From the NCBI GenBank assembly GCA_027487215.1, contig JAIYDZ010000004.1, positions 1-64,000 of the forward strand: a DNA stretch of 64,000 bases, written 5' to 3'. The DNA is from Pseudomonadota bacterium (GTDB lineage: Bacteria; Babelota; Babeliae; Babelales; CAIQNR01). The stretch's first letter is position 1, and each line of letters starts with the position of its first letter. The notes beneath the pieces were generated by a model that was given only the letters and a program-made list of their open reading frames with translations, made no database searches and had not been told where the DNA came from. Below, in pieces: positions 48,874-58,349 of this stretch. Made by a program: the position numbers and the translations under genes.

Positions 48874-49875
48874 ATGAGCACACAAGAACTCGTTTTAACA
48901 GGTGACAGGCCAACCGGTCCGTTACATCTTGGTCATTATGTTGGGTCACTTGCTAACCGAGTTGCACTTCAAGAAACATGTAAACAGTTTGTGATGATTG
49001 CAGATGTACAGGCCCTTACTGACAATTTTGAAAACCCTGCCAAAGTGCATGAAAATGTATTTGAAGTTGCCTGTGATTATCTTGCTGTTGGTATTGACCC
49101 AACTAAAACTACTATTTTTATTCAATCAATGATCCCTGCAATTGCTGAACTCACCATATTTTATATGAACTTAGTTACTGTTGCTCGTGTACAGCGTAAT
49201 CCGACAGTAAAAACAGAGATCAAACAAAAAGGTTTGGAAGAAAGTTTACCGGTTGGATTTATGATGTATCCAATTAGTCAGGCTGCTGATATCACTGCGT
49301 TTAAAGCAACGCTTGTGCCAGTTGGCGAAGATCAACTTCCCATGATTGAACAAACCAATGAAATTGTACGTTCATTTAATCGCATTTATAATACAGATGT
49401 GCTCAAAGAAGCAAAAGCGTTGGTGCCAAAATGTGCACGCCTAGCAGGAATTGATGGCCAGGCAAAAATGTCTAAATCATTAAATAATGCAATTTACTTA
49501 AAAGATTCAGCTGATGAGTTGGTTAAAAAAATACAAAAAATGTATACCGACCCCAATCATTTGCGTGTGCAAGATCCAGGCAAAATTGAAGGTAATACTG
49601 TTTTTGAATATTTAGAGGTGTTTGCAAAAGATACGGCAAAAGTTGCAGAACTTAAAGCGCACTATCAACGTGGTGGACTTGGTGACATGGTAGTTAAAAA
49701 GTACCTCATGGAAGTACTTGAGGAGTTTCTATCACCCATTCGTGCACGTCGAGCAGAGTATGCCAGCGACCGTGCACAAGTGATGAATATGCTTTATGCC
49801 GGAACTCAAGTGGCAAATGAGACAGCAAGTGCAACACTTCATGAAGTTAAAAAAGCAATGCAGCTTATTTATTAA
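48874..49875 (+). CDS. trpS: tryptophanyl-tRNA synthetase
   Basis: 333 residues, class I synthetase. The HIGH-type motif is [15 protein letters not shown] and the KMSKS loop is [14 protein letters not shown]. Segment [14 protein letters not shown] and the anticodon-binding C-terminus ([17 protein letters not shown]) agree with TrpRS. AAGGA precedes the ATG. TATACT at 48837-48842 is a possible -10 box. Confidence 0.96.
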   Translation: MSTQELVLTGDRPTGPLHLGHYVGSLANRVALQETCKQFVMIADVQALTDNFENPAKVHENVFEVACDYLAVGIDPTKTTIFIQSMIPAIAELTIFYMNLVTVARVQRNPTVKTEIKQKGLEESLPVGFMMYPISQAADITAFKATLVPVGEDQLPMIEQTNEIVRSFNRIYNTDVLKEAKALVPKCARLAGIDGQAKMSKSLNNAIYLKDSADELVKKIQKMYTDPNHLRVQDPGKIEGNTVFEYLEVFAKDTAKVAELKAHYQRGGLGDMVVKKYLMEVLEEFLSPIRARRAEYASDRAQVMNMLYAGTQVANETASATLHEVKKAMQLIY

Positions 49876-50107
49876 AGAGTAAGATAGAGTTCACAAAAAC
49901 TGACAGCAAAGTAAGAAGTGTGAGTTGTTACTCTTTAAAGAATGGTTCGTATTGAGGTTTTCCAAAGTTATGGCTCAAAACATCTCTGATGTTAATCTAA
50001 TAATAGTTATGAAAGATTTTTATTATACGGGATAAAAATTACATGTCATCCATCAATCCCAAGTGAAATTTAAACTTAACACTTTGATGTTTTTATGGGT
50101 AATTGCA

Positions 50108-51517
50108 TTAGCCGTCAATAGAGCCTCTAATGCGTCTTAGAATTTCATCTTCATCTTTGCCATACGTTGCATAATAGGGCCAATAGTTATCTTCTTCTGT
50201 TACAGGTACTGTTTTGTAATAAGATTCGTCATCATAATCTTCTTTCATGTAATCACGTGCGCTTATATATTCAGCTTTTCCGAGCCATTGTTCATGCAGA
50301 GGTTTTTGAGTCTCCCCATGAGCCGCTCCATAAATAACTAAAATATTTCCTGTGTTGTCTGGATCAAGTGCAGTATCAAGAATACGAGCAGCTGCTTTTT
50401 TATCACGCGCGTACATAGTTTTATTTCTCAAACCTGTGCAATAGTTTCTGGTGTCTTTAAGAATAGTCTCCATATGAAAGACGAGTGATTGAGGAGTTGT
50501 CGTATGAACTGATCCTACAAAAGCACTAAAACCGGTGTTTGTTATTGTTTGAGTATTTTCTTTTCTAAATCGTTCCCAGCTTTCTTTGTTAGGAAACTGT
50601 TTTTTAAGAGAGTCATACTCTTTGCTTATTCCTTGATGTAGTTCTTCAGATTCGTACACCAAGTGTATGTGAGCAAGAGTAGTGGGGTCCATCCCTTCTT
50701 TTTTATAATCTTCATAGAGTTCATAAGAAGTTGCTTGCTCTCCGGGTAAAATCATGGTGCCTTTTAAAGATAATAAATAAGCTCCCTGATCCATGCTATC
50801 ATAACTGTTTGTTTTTGGTGGATTGTTTCTGAGATGCCAAGCAGAATAAAATTTGCTGAATTGTTGTTCCTTGTAGGAGGGAGGGGTTTTCTGAAAGCAA
50901 CTTTCTATAATTACATGAGAAAATTTTTCTTGTTGGCAAAGTTTTTTTACTAGATCTTCTGACTCTTTTTTGTAATGCAAATCCATAACAAAATACACTT
51001 TTTTGTTTGGTGAAAGTGTATAGACCATAATGCAAGGTAAGGTAATACCATCACGCTCACAAGTGACTTTTATTTTCTTTTCTATCGCAACACCTAGTTC
51101 ATCCAGGCTTACCCTGATAGATTTTATTTTTTTTAAATCGCTAATTTCGTCTTGTTTTTTTATTTTAGAAAAATCATAGTGGTTGTTTACTAGTCGCGTC
51201 CCAGTACAGGGCAGGCCTGAAAATTCTTCTACTAATTTTTCACGTAAAGGTGTTTTTTTACTGTAACGAATATGTTCACAATACTGTGTAAAAAGGCCAC
51301 GAGCATGATAACCAACACGAACAGCAAGTGTTCCTTTATATACGGCATCTTTTACAGACTTTTCAAGAAACGTTTGCTCTTCTTTACCAACTGAATGATT
51401 GTGGATATCAGCAAAAGTATCTCGTGCAGCGTAGTGCGCAAATCGTTCAAACCAACTAGCCTGAGATTGATTAAAATTTACAAATAATAAGCTTAAAATA
51501 AGAATTTTTTTAATCAC
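50108..51517 (-). CDS. exported protein, possibly TraB/GumN-related
   Basis: 469 residues from GTG 51517 (GGGAGG six nt upstream). The signal peptide is MIKKILILSLLFVNFNQSQA, then SWFERFAHYAARDTFADIHNH, a motif shared with the disrupted gene at 51771-52797. Middle segments KKVYFVMDLHYKKESEDLVKK and FSHVIIESCF, with a later ARDKKAAARILDTAL and ILVIYGAAHG, recall TraB/GumN-type domains (start strand with H, Glu in IIE, final strand with GxxH). The likeness is weak. The last 60 residues are acidic and aromatic. Likely host-facing; function not assigned. Confidence 0.6.
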   Translation of the reverse strand: MIKKILILSLLFVNFNQSQASWFERFAHYAARDTFADIHNHSVGKEEQTFLEKSVKDAVYKGTLAVRVGYHARGLFTQYCEHIRYSKKTPLREKLVEEFSGLPCTGTRLVNNHYDFSKIKKQDEISDLKKIKSIRVSLDELGVAIEKKIKVTCERDGITLPCIMVYTLSPNKKVYFVMDLHYKKESEDLVKKLCQQEKFSHVIIESCFQKTPPSYKEQQFSKFYSAWHLRNNPPKTNSYDSMDQGAYLLSLKGTMILPGEQATSYELYEDYKKEGMDPTTLAHIHLVYESEELHQGISKEYDSLKKQFPNKESWERFRKENTQTITNTGFSAFVGSVHTTTPQSLVFHMETILKDTRNYCTGLRNKTMYARDKKAAARILDTALDPDNTGNILVIYGAAHGETQKPLHEQWLGKAEYISARDYMKEDYDDESYYKTVPVTEEDNYWPYYATYGKDEDEILRRIRGSIDG

Positions 51518-51770
51518 GATAACCTCCCAGTTATTGTCCGTTATAGTTGTCCATAGAGATATATTCAGGCTGACCTAAATGTTCATTATAACCCCCTCAA
51601 TAAAGCCATTTCCCTTATAGTATAAGATTATCAAGATTGGAGTATTTCTCAACAGCCCTCATGAGCTTAAATGCTCTCAGATAAGGTCTTTTGAGCGTAT
51701 TTTTTCTTTGTTTGAATAATAATAAAAATAAGGGTAATGAGCTCCCTTTTGAAAGGTATAAAATTTGAGA

Positions 51771-52797
51771 CTAGCGCGCAGCGGCAGTTTGAGGATTTAA
51801 GCCTAATGCTTCTATAAACATGTTAAGTTCCTGTTGTTCTCGTGCCGCTTGTTCAAGTGCAGTCGGTTGTCGATGATGGTGTAAAAAATAGTGAGTTCGA
51901 GCTGTTTCAGGGTTAATGTTTTTATGCGGCCAGTACTTGTGAGTATGAATAAATGATTTTTTTGGGGAGGTTGATGCTGTGTCTATTTTTTTCTGTAAAT
52001 GTTTGTGTGCTTCTTTACTCAAGGCAAAAGGAATATTCTTTTGCAGAGTTTTTAATGCTTTTTTGTGGTGCATTGTTGTATGAGTTTCAAATGATCTGTC
52101 TTCAGTATCGATAAAAGAAATTTGACCTGTTTTTGCATTAAGTAAGACATTCTCTTCATGCCAATCATTGTATCCGGTTTCTTGGGCAAAGGTTGCAAGT
52201 TGATTGATCTGTTGTGTTGTTAACGGGTGTGTTTGAGGAGCAGAATTTATTTCTTGTGCCACGACAAACCATTGATCTCCCAGTTTGCCAAAATATTTCT
52301 GAGGAATATGGATATGGGTAAGGTTCTGTTCATCGACCAATTTTCTAAGTCGAACACTATTAATCACACGACTTATCTCAGGACTTTTAAGTACAAACCG
52401 CTTTGTGTCGCTGACTTTAAAATATCCAGGCTCTTCAAAAGGATTAGCAGCCTCAGTGTGGTTATGTGCCTTTAGCATGTCCTGCAGTTCTTCACTAGCA
52501 GAATGTTTTTTGAGAAACTGACTAAATTTAGAATGAGATTGGTACGTATCAAACGCGTTATGTACTTCCTGTGGAATGCCGTATTTATTAACAAATTGTG
52601 CAAAATCAGGAGTTTTTTGAGCATCGACTTGATAGCGCTGTGCCGGAGTTAAAGGTTGTAACAGTGTCTTTATCAGTAGTTGAATGGTTATCAGCAAATG
52701 ACTGAGTGATAAGATGACTTTTAAAACGTTCAAGCCAACTGGCCTGCACAGAAAATGAGCTCACTAATACAAGAAAAATAATTCTAAACCCCACCAT
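51771..52797 (-). pseudogene. exported kinase-like protein, disrupted by a frameshift
   Basis: Two overlapping frames together make one gene. The 5' frame (start ATG 52797, GGGGG upstream) gives signal peptide MVGFRIIFLVLVSSFSVQA, then SWLERFKSHLITQSFADNHS, and stops at 52606. The second frame is open from 52733 to 51771 and carries the body. The shared motif QASW-ERF-FAD-H with the neighbour at 50108-51517 shows that the first frame is the genuine N-terminus. The body has kinase-like hallmarks: FVLKSPEIS (candidate ATP-binding Lys), hinge QWFVVAQEI, catalytic-loop-like WHEENVLLN and FIDTED. A one-base error or a real mutation between about 52608 and 52700 would explain the break. Confidence 0.55.
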
Positions 52798-52940
52798 TAC
52801 AACCCCCTTTTTGTACTGTTTAAGCTCCCTACTTTTAAGAATAAAGTATTGTAATAAGGCATTACAAGGGTTTAAAGGCTAATTTTGGTTTTCAACAAAT
52901 GCTTAATAAGCGTGTCAAAAAGGGTTTATGAGTGGTTATT

Positions 52941-52996
52941 TTATTTTTCATTCATAAAAAACCTATATCTAGAGGTTTTTTATGAATGAAAAATAA
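52941..52996. repeat. 24-bp perfect inverted repeat between divergent genes
   Basis: TTATTTTTCATTCATAAAAAACCT (in two arms, 52941-52964 and 52973-52996), with an 8-nt loop ATATCTAG. It lies in the 270-nt spacer between two genes that start in opposite directions, so a terminator role for either is not obvious. Confidence 0.8.
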
Positions 52997-53067
52997 AAAC
53001 TCTTTTTTTTGGTAAGTCCCTTAGCGTAAGATAAATTCTTATTATCACATCATGTTATAAGGAGACT

Positions 53068-53262
53068 ATGATGAAAAAAGTATCATGCAAAGGGCGAAAT
53101 CAAACAGTATGTTATTTACAAAATAATCCGTTCACTCTTTTTTCAAGTACCTTGTTGGGAATGCTCGTAGTACTATCTCTATGTGCGTTACGCTATGCAC
53201 ATATTCATACACTTAGTTCAATGCCGCTTGCTTATAGCACAGTCAGTCAACACAGTCGTTAA
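53068..53262 (+). CDS. small single-span membrane protein
   Basis: 64 residues, ATAAGGAG seven nt before ATG. One membrane segment (LFSSTLLGMLVVLSLCALRYA) and a short Ser-rich tail. In Cys-containing low-complexity form it resembles no family I know. The stop overlaps the end of the opposite-strand helicase gene by 4 nt. Confidence 0.55.
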   Translation: MMKKVSCKGRNQTVCYLQNNPFTLFSSTLLGMLVVLSLCALRYAHIHTLSSMPLAYSTVSQHSR

Positions 53263-55484
53263 AGAGGCTGTACAAACTTTCCATCAAGCTTTTTTGTTCC
53301 GGTTTTAAATTGAACAGTAACGACTGTTTTAGTCGGCTGCTCTTCAATACTGGTAACAATGCCGATACCAAAAGAAAGATGTTTTACGGTCTGGTGTTTT
53401 TTGAAAGAAATTTTTGTTGCCGGTTGTGCTGTTATTACTGTCGGTGGCGGAGTAAATGCTCTGAACGTAACTGCTTCAGGGTGTGCGCTTGCAATACCAA
53501 ACCAGGCAGCAAGATAGTTTGAGATATCATAGGGATTCCATGAAGACGCATCCTCAGTTCTACATGAATCTTGAGGGATCTCTTTAATAAAACGGGAGGG
53601 ATATGCTTCTTCCATTTGTCCGTACGTTTGTCTATAGCGGGCGTAGGTGAGAAGTAATCGTGAGCGAGCGCGTGTGATGCCTACATATAATAAACGTCGT
53701 TCTTCCTCAAGTTGTGCGGGGTTTAACGTTGAACGGCTTGAGGGGAAGAGTCCTTCTTCAAGGCCCGGAATAATAACGGTGTTAAATTCAAGACCTTTTG
53801 CCGCATGAAGAGTCATAAGTGTAACGCTTGATTCACTGTTCTCATCAGTTTCAGTATGTTCTTGTAAGAGTGAAACTTCGTCAAGCAGTTGTCCAAGTGA
53901 GGCTTTGCCTTGCAGTGCAAAAAAATGCGCAGCGTTTAAAAATTCTTTAACGTTTGCTTGGCGTTCTTGTGCTTCTTGAGTTTCATGTGATTTTTTTAAG
54001 AACTCAATGTATTCAATACTGTGCAAAAATTTAGTAATAGTTTCTGGTGCGCGTGATAGATGAGTAAGTCCTTCAAAAAGATTTACAAATTTCTGTAAAG
54101 ATTCTTTTTTACTTGTCTGAATATCTGCAAGCATGAGTGCTGCAACACCTTTAAAATCTAACAATGGCTGTGCATCCCAGAGTGCAGTAAACTGTTCTAC
54201 AAACACATCACCCAGTCCACGCAGAGGGCAGTTAATTGCTCGCGTAAACGCAACACGATCATACGGATTAATAATCAAACGTAGATATGCCAAAATATCT
54301 TTAATTTCTTTTCGTTCATAAAAGCGGATGCCGCCTACTAAATGATAGGGAATTCCTTGTTTAATGAGTGCTTCTTCAAGGGCGCGAGACTGTACGTGTG
54401 TACGATAAAGTAGTGCTGTTGAGGCAAGTTTTTTTTGTCCGTGGAGTAGTTTGCAGAGTCTGGCAATAATGTCTGCTTCCTGATAGCCAGAAAAACAACG
54501 GAGCATTCTTACACAGTCGCGACCAGTTTGGTCTGACCATAATTTTTTTTCATTACGATTGAAGTTGTGCGCAATTACTTTATTAGCTGTATGTAAAATA
54601 GGTTGTTTTGAACGATAGTTCTGTTCGATTTTAATATATTTTGCGTCTTTAAAGTCTTTAGTAAAATGAATAATGTTATCAACCGTTGCGCCACGCCATG
54701 AATAAATTGATTGGTCCTCATCGCCCACCACACAGACAGAATCAACTGCGCGCGTTTTACCAGACAAGGTCATTTTTTTAAGGAGTGAATCTTGGATGAT
54801 ATTAGTGTCTTGGTACTCATCGACCAAAATATGTCGCACCTGATTGTGGTGCGCTTCTTGAAACTCTTTGTTGTCAAAAAGTTTTACTGCTTCAAGCAGC
54901 AGATCATCAAAATCAAATGATTTGCTTTTTAATTTTTCTTTTTCATATTCCTGCACCAGTTCTTGAATCATACGATTATCACCCGTTGAAAAACCTTGAT
55001 CAGGATGTGCGCACTGATTTTTAATAAGTGAAATATGATAAGAAAGTTGTTGTGCAGTTTGCTTTTTATAAAGCGGAGTTTTTTTCAAAATAGTGTTAAG
55101 AATGCTTCGTTTATCGTCTTCATCAATAATTGAAAACGAATCAAACGGAAGTAAGTGGGTATTTTGTTTGAGTAAATACAAACAATAACCATGAAACGTA
55201 CCGACAAACGGAATGCCCTGTTTGTTGTGCAAAAAACCGGCAATACGTTCCTTCATTTCTTTGGCAGCTTTGTTAGTAAACGTGAGTGCAATAATTTGAG
55301 CAGGGTGAACCTGTTGACGCTCTAAAAGATTAACAATGCGTGCGGTAATAACACGTGTTTTACCTGATCCTGCGCCAGCAATGACAAGCAGTGCGCCCTC
55401 AATGTGTTCAACAGCTTCTTTTTGTGAAGCGTTAAGTTCAGTGTTTACAAAAGTATCAAAATCAAATGAAGAAGAACGTTCCAT
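53259..55484 (-). CDS. UvrD/PcrA-type DNA helicase
   Basis: 741 residues, superfamily 1A helicase. Q-motif LNASQKEAV, Walker A AGAGSGKT (36-43), ALTFTNKAAKEM (motif Ia), LVDEYQDTN (motif II), VCVVGDEDQSIYSWRGA (motif III), EQNYRS (motif IV), VTLMTLHAAKGLEF (motif V), EEERRLLYVGITRAR (motif VI). The C-terminus VKHLSFGIGIVTSIE is the PcrA/UvrD Tudor-like segment. It works in nucleotide excision repair and replication. No strong ribosome binding site is visible before the ATG. Confidence 0.95.
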   Translation of the reverse strand: MERSSSFDFDTFVNTELNASQKEAVEHIEGALLVIAGAGSGKTRVITARIVNLLERQQVHPAQIIALTFTNKAAKEMKERIAGFLHNKQGIPFVGTFHGYCLYLLKQNTHLLPFDSFSIIDEDDKRSILNTILKKTPLYKKQTAQQLSYHISLIKNQCAHPDQGFSTGDNRMIQELVQEYEKEKLKSKSFDFDDLLLEAVKLFDNKEFQEAHHNQVRHILVDEYQDTNIIQDSLLKKMTLSGKTRAVDSVCVVGDEDQSIYSWRGATVDNIIHFTKDFKDAKYIKIEQNYRSKQPILHTANKVIAHNFNRNEKKLWSDQTGRDCVRMLRCFSGYQEADIIARLCKLLHGQKKLASTALLYRTHVQSRALEEALIKQGIPYHLVGGIRFYERKEIKDILAYLRLIINPYDRVAFTRAINCPLRGLGDVFVEQFTALWDAQPLLDFKGVAALMLADIQTSKKESLQKFVNLFEGLTHLSRAPETITKFLHSIEYIEFLKKSHETQEAQERQANVKEFLNAAHFFALQGKASLGQLLDEVSLLQEHTETDENSESSVTLMTLHAAKGLEFNTVIIPGLEEGLFPSSRSTLNPAQLEEERRLLYVGITRARSRLLLTYARYRQTYGQMEEAYPSRFIKEIPQDSCRTEDASSWNPYDISNYLAAWFGIASAHPEAVTFRAFTPPPTVITAQPATKISFKKHQTVKHLSFGIGIVTSIEEQPTKTVVTVQFKTGTKKLDGKFVQPL

Positions 55485-55571
55485 ACTACGTCAGACTTGT
55501 TGTTGAGGGGTTTGTATAATAGCATTGTAGTGTAGAACGTTCTTGGTAATTTTTCCAGCACTTGTCGCAGG

Positions 55572-56507
55572 TTACTTAAACTGTTCAGAGCGCATAGTGT
55601 GCGGCGATGGTGGTGTTTGGCTAAGATTGTAAGATGATTTTCTATGCTGGATAGGTGTTGCGGGGGACTGATTTTGTGACATCCTGCGTTCGCGTATATC
55701 TGCCTGTTTTTGTGACGTTTCTTCTTTTCCTTTTGTTACGGCTTCTTGTATTTTTGAAACGCCGTTTGTTATTGCTCCTATTCTCACAATTAATGGGGCT
55801 AAAGCCCTCTGTGCTTCTTCTTTCAACAGAGAATTAGATTTGATCTGTTTTTTAAGAGCATTTTTTTGTTCGTGTATTTCAGCTTCTTCTTTACCTTTTA
55901 GAAGTACTCTGCTTTTGTAAGCAACGGTTGCAAATAATGAGCGTTTTTTTTCTTCATGATGTATTGAAGTATCTAATTGTACGTTACTCTGTTCTATGTA
56001 AGCTTGAGCGGCTCTTTCAAAATCATTTTTAATAGCAGAAAAACATTGAGTAAAAGCTTCTAGCGCTTTATCAAGGTTTTCACGACCAAGACGAATCATT
56101 TCATCAGGCTGTTGACCATGTATGGACTCTGTTGTTCTAAGTGGAACATCATGAAATTCAGAAGAATCTTCTTCTTCATGATACTGATTGCTTAAACTTT
56201 CAGAGCGTGCAGTGCTTGCGGCAGTGAAATGTGGGTTATGTGGATAAGAGGGAGGTGGTAATTGGGGATACAAAAAAGGTGCTGAAGGATCTGATGAAAG
56301 AGTTACTGTGCGATAAGGAGGGAGTGCCCTATCACCTTGTTTTTGTTCTTCTTGTAGCTGGCTAGAAGAGTGCCATGCGTGAATTGGCGCAGAGGGTAGC
56401 GAGGCTGCTCGTGCTCCTACAAGCGGTTTTTCTGACCACTGTGGTTGAGTGGCGTAACTGGATGTTATGAGTATCCCTGCTGAAATGATGATACTGAGTA
56501 TCTTCAT
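55572..56507 (-). CDS. exported Pro/Ser-rich coiled-coil protein
   Basis: Start ATG 56507 is chosen because GGGAGG lies 6 nt upstream and the signal peptide MKILSIIISAGILITSSYA begins there; the open frame upstream adds 28 residues without support. 311 residues. The mature N-terminus is Pro/Ser/His-rich and disordered (APFLYPQLPPPSYPHNPHF). The middle to C-terminal part is a long coiled coil (residues about 140-290, EEAEIHEQKNALKKQIKSN). The tail is Ser/Pro-rich. No family recognised. Confidence 0.7.
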   Translation of the reverse strand: MKILSIIISAGILITSSYATQPQWSEKPLVGARAASLPSAPIHAWHSSSQLQEEQKQGDRALPPYRTVTLSSDPSAPFLYPQLPPPSYPHNPHFTAASTARSESLSNQYHEEEDSSEFHDVPLRTTESIHGQQPDEMIRLGRENLDKALEAFTQCFSAIKNDFERAAQAYIEQSNVQLDTSIHHEEKKRSLFATVAYKSRVLLKGKEEAEIHEQKNALKKQIKSNSLLKEEAQRALAPLIVRIGAITNGVSKIQEAVTKGKEETSQKQADIRERRMSQNQSPATPIQHRKSSYNLSQTPPSPHTMRSEQFK

Positions 56508-56630
56508 AGTTTTCCTCCCCCGACAAGGTTTCCATGAGTGGGCCTTATACTTTATGGTAAAACGTTTTTCAATCTGACTTAGCAATACCACAGACAGGTC
56601 TTGCGAGGGTAGAATTTTGGTAAATTTAAT

Positions 56631-57188
56631 TTAAAATGATACCGTTTCTTCTGGAGTTGAGGTTGTTTGCTTTTTTACGTACTCAAAAGCACAAGTAATT
56701 AAATGTTTTTCAGTAGGGTCGGGCTTATAGGGCAGTTCAAGAGGGTCCCGAGTACTATCCCTACAGGTGGTGCAACACAGGTAATACCAACAAGATCTGC
56801 TCGTTCGAAATTTGTTTATATCTAAAACAACTTTATTTGCATTTTCACCACACTCATTCCAGCGTATACACGCATTCATGTATTCATGATAAGCTTCTTG
56901 GTAGTTTTCTTGTAAAGTAGCCAAAGTCTTATCGATGATAGTCGGTATTTCTAAATTATTTTTTTTATGAGAAGTAAGATGTTTGCTGTTAGCTCTTATA
57001 GTCTCAAGTGTATTTTTTAAAACTATTACTGCGCTTGCTTTTTTACTCATATCAGTGCGTGCAAAATTCAATGCACCTATTTTAGCTTGGCATTCAACTA
57101 AAACTGGAGTATCTAGAAGAGGATCTGTTTCTGCGCAGTGTGCGGTAAAAAAAAATGTAAAGAGTGCTGCAGTCAATACATAGTTCAT
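56631..57188 (-). CDS. exported protein of unknown function
   Basis: 185 residues. Signal peptide MNYVLTAALFTFFFTAHCA, GAGGG upstream. The mature part is mainly helical (IGALNFARTDMSKKASAVIVLKNTLETI, given as a helix) with a compact cysteine cluster in the C-terminal third (SRSCWYYLCCTTCRDST), a possible metal or disulfide site. Same-strand neighbour of two further exported genes, forming a run of three (55572-58172). Confidence 0.7.
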   Translation of the reverse strand: MNYVLTAALFTFFFTAHCAETDPLLDTPVLVECQAKIGALNFARTDMSKKASAVIVLKNTLETIRANSKHLTSHKKNNLEIPTIIDKTLATLQENYQEAYHEYMNACIRWNECGENANKVVLDINKFRTSRSCWYYLCCTTCRDSTRDPLELPYKPDPTEKHLITCAFEYVKKQTTSTPEETVSF

Positions 57189-57307
57189 GTAAAAAATCCC
57201 TCTTATAAATGTGAGTATTTTAGTGAGTGGTATGCTTTGGAAAAAGGAGTATACAGGAGAGTGTTTGGAAAGGCAGATATTTAAGTAGTAAGTTTTTTGT
57301 GAGTATT

Positions 57308-57336
57308 AAAAAAGGCTCCTTGCAGAGCCCTTTTTA
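57308..57336 (-). terminator. Rho-independent terminator
   Basis: AAAAAAGGCTC, loop CTTGCA, GAGCCCTTTTT: a 7-8 bp GC-containing stem with A/T flanks. On the minus strand it stops the gene ending at 57363. Confidence 0.8.
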
Positions 57337-57362
57337 ATGTCTATACAATGAGAGAAAAAATA

Positions 57363-58172
57363 TTATTGTGCAGATTCAAGTCCAAGTTCTTTAAGTATTT
57401 CTGGGTTGTAAATGTGTGAGCGTTGTGCGGGTTTTTCATCTTGATACAAACCCAATGATAAATAGCTTAGGATGCTGCTTACTGGAGTATTTAATTCATC
57501 AATGTATTTATTTGCTTCTGTTCCAGTTTTTTCGATTTGTTTTTTGTAGTCTTGTAGGCCTTCTAGTCTGCCAGTAAGAGCTATTTTTGAATCTATTACA
57601 GCTTTTTGTGCTTCAAGACATTTCTCTTGAGTTGCTCTGATGTTTGCAGCTGCATCTTTATATTTATTTTCTAAGCGTGGAAATCCATCTCTTAGTGATG
57701 TTTTTGGGTATTTACTATATGCTTTTTTCCATGCAATAAGCGCTGCTTGTAAAATTTCATTTTTATGTAATTTTTCTTTCCAGCTTTCTTCACGTGTTAG
57801 TTTTGCATCTTCAATAGCAGCTTGAGCTGCCGCGATAACATCTTTTTGTTTAAGTGCTCCAGCTTTTAATTTTTCAAGCTCTTTTTTGTATTTTTCTATT
57901 TTTGCTTCTTCTTTTGACAATACTTTAAGTTCAACACTATCAGCTTTTTCTGAAGTAACTTTTTGGAATTCCGTTTCAGCGGCTTCCATTTCTTCAGCAA
58001 GTGAAGTAAGTGCTGATTGTTCTTCTTCTAAGGCTTCCTGTGGTTGAACTGGAAGACCTGTACGTAACGCTTGTGCAAATGATTTTGTTTTTGGTAGATC
58101 TTCTGATGCATGTACTGCAGTGGTAGTTCCACTTGCAAGTAATGAAAGCGCTAATAAAGTACGTAACTTCAT
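57363..58172 (-). CDS. exported coiled-coil protein
   Basis: 269 residues. Signal peptide MKLRTLLALSLLASGTTTAVHA, AAAGGGG before the ATG. The mature part is rich in Ala, Glu and Lys and forms long helices (SVELKVLSKEEAKIEKYKKELEKLKAG, AAQAAIEDAKLTREESWKEKL). A Tyr/Pro-rich C-terminus ends in LKELGLESAQ. A terminator follows. Function unknown; the structure suggests a periplasmic filament or tether, which is inference. Confidence 0.72.
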   Translation of the reverse strand: MKLRTLLALSLLASGTTTAVHASEDLPKTKSFAQALRTGLPVQPQEALEEEQSALTSLAEEMEAAETEFQKVTSEKADSVELKVLSKEEAKIEKYKKELEKLKAGALKQKDVIAAAQAAIEDAKLTREESWKEKLHKNEILQAALIAWKKAYSKYPKTSLRDGFPRLENKYKDAAANIRATQEKCLEAQKAVIDSKIALTGRLEGLQDYKKQIEKTGTEANKYIDELNTPVSSILSYLSLGLYQDEKPAQRSHIYNPEILKELGLESAQ

Positions 58173-58349
58173 CTGGACCCCTTTCTCTCATAATAATGAG
58201 AATGTAATTAAAAAAAACCTTACTTGTTGTAGGATTAACTCTTTTATAAAAAGAGGGTCAACAAAAAGTTGCAGTTTTTTTAAAGGAGTAGAGACGAATA
58301 CGTTGTTTGCATGCGCTCACTAGGCATCGTCTCTCAGATAAGAATTATA

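Noticed and set aside
49872-49938. Inverted repeat TTAAAGAGTAA / TTACTCTTTAA after trpS
   Set aside because: Arms are 11 bp but the loop is 45 nt and no T tract follows; may be chance in AT-rich DNA.
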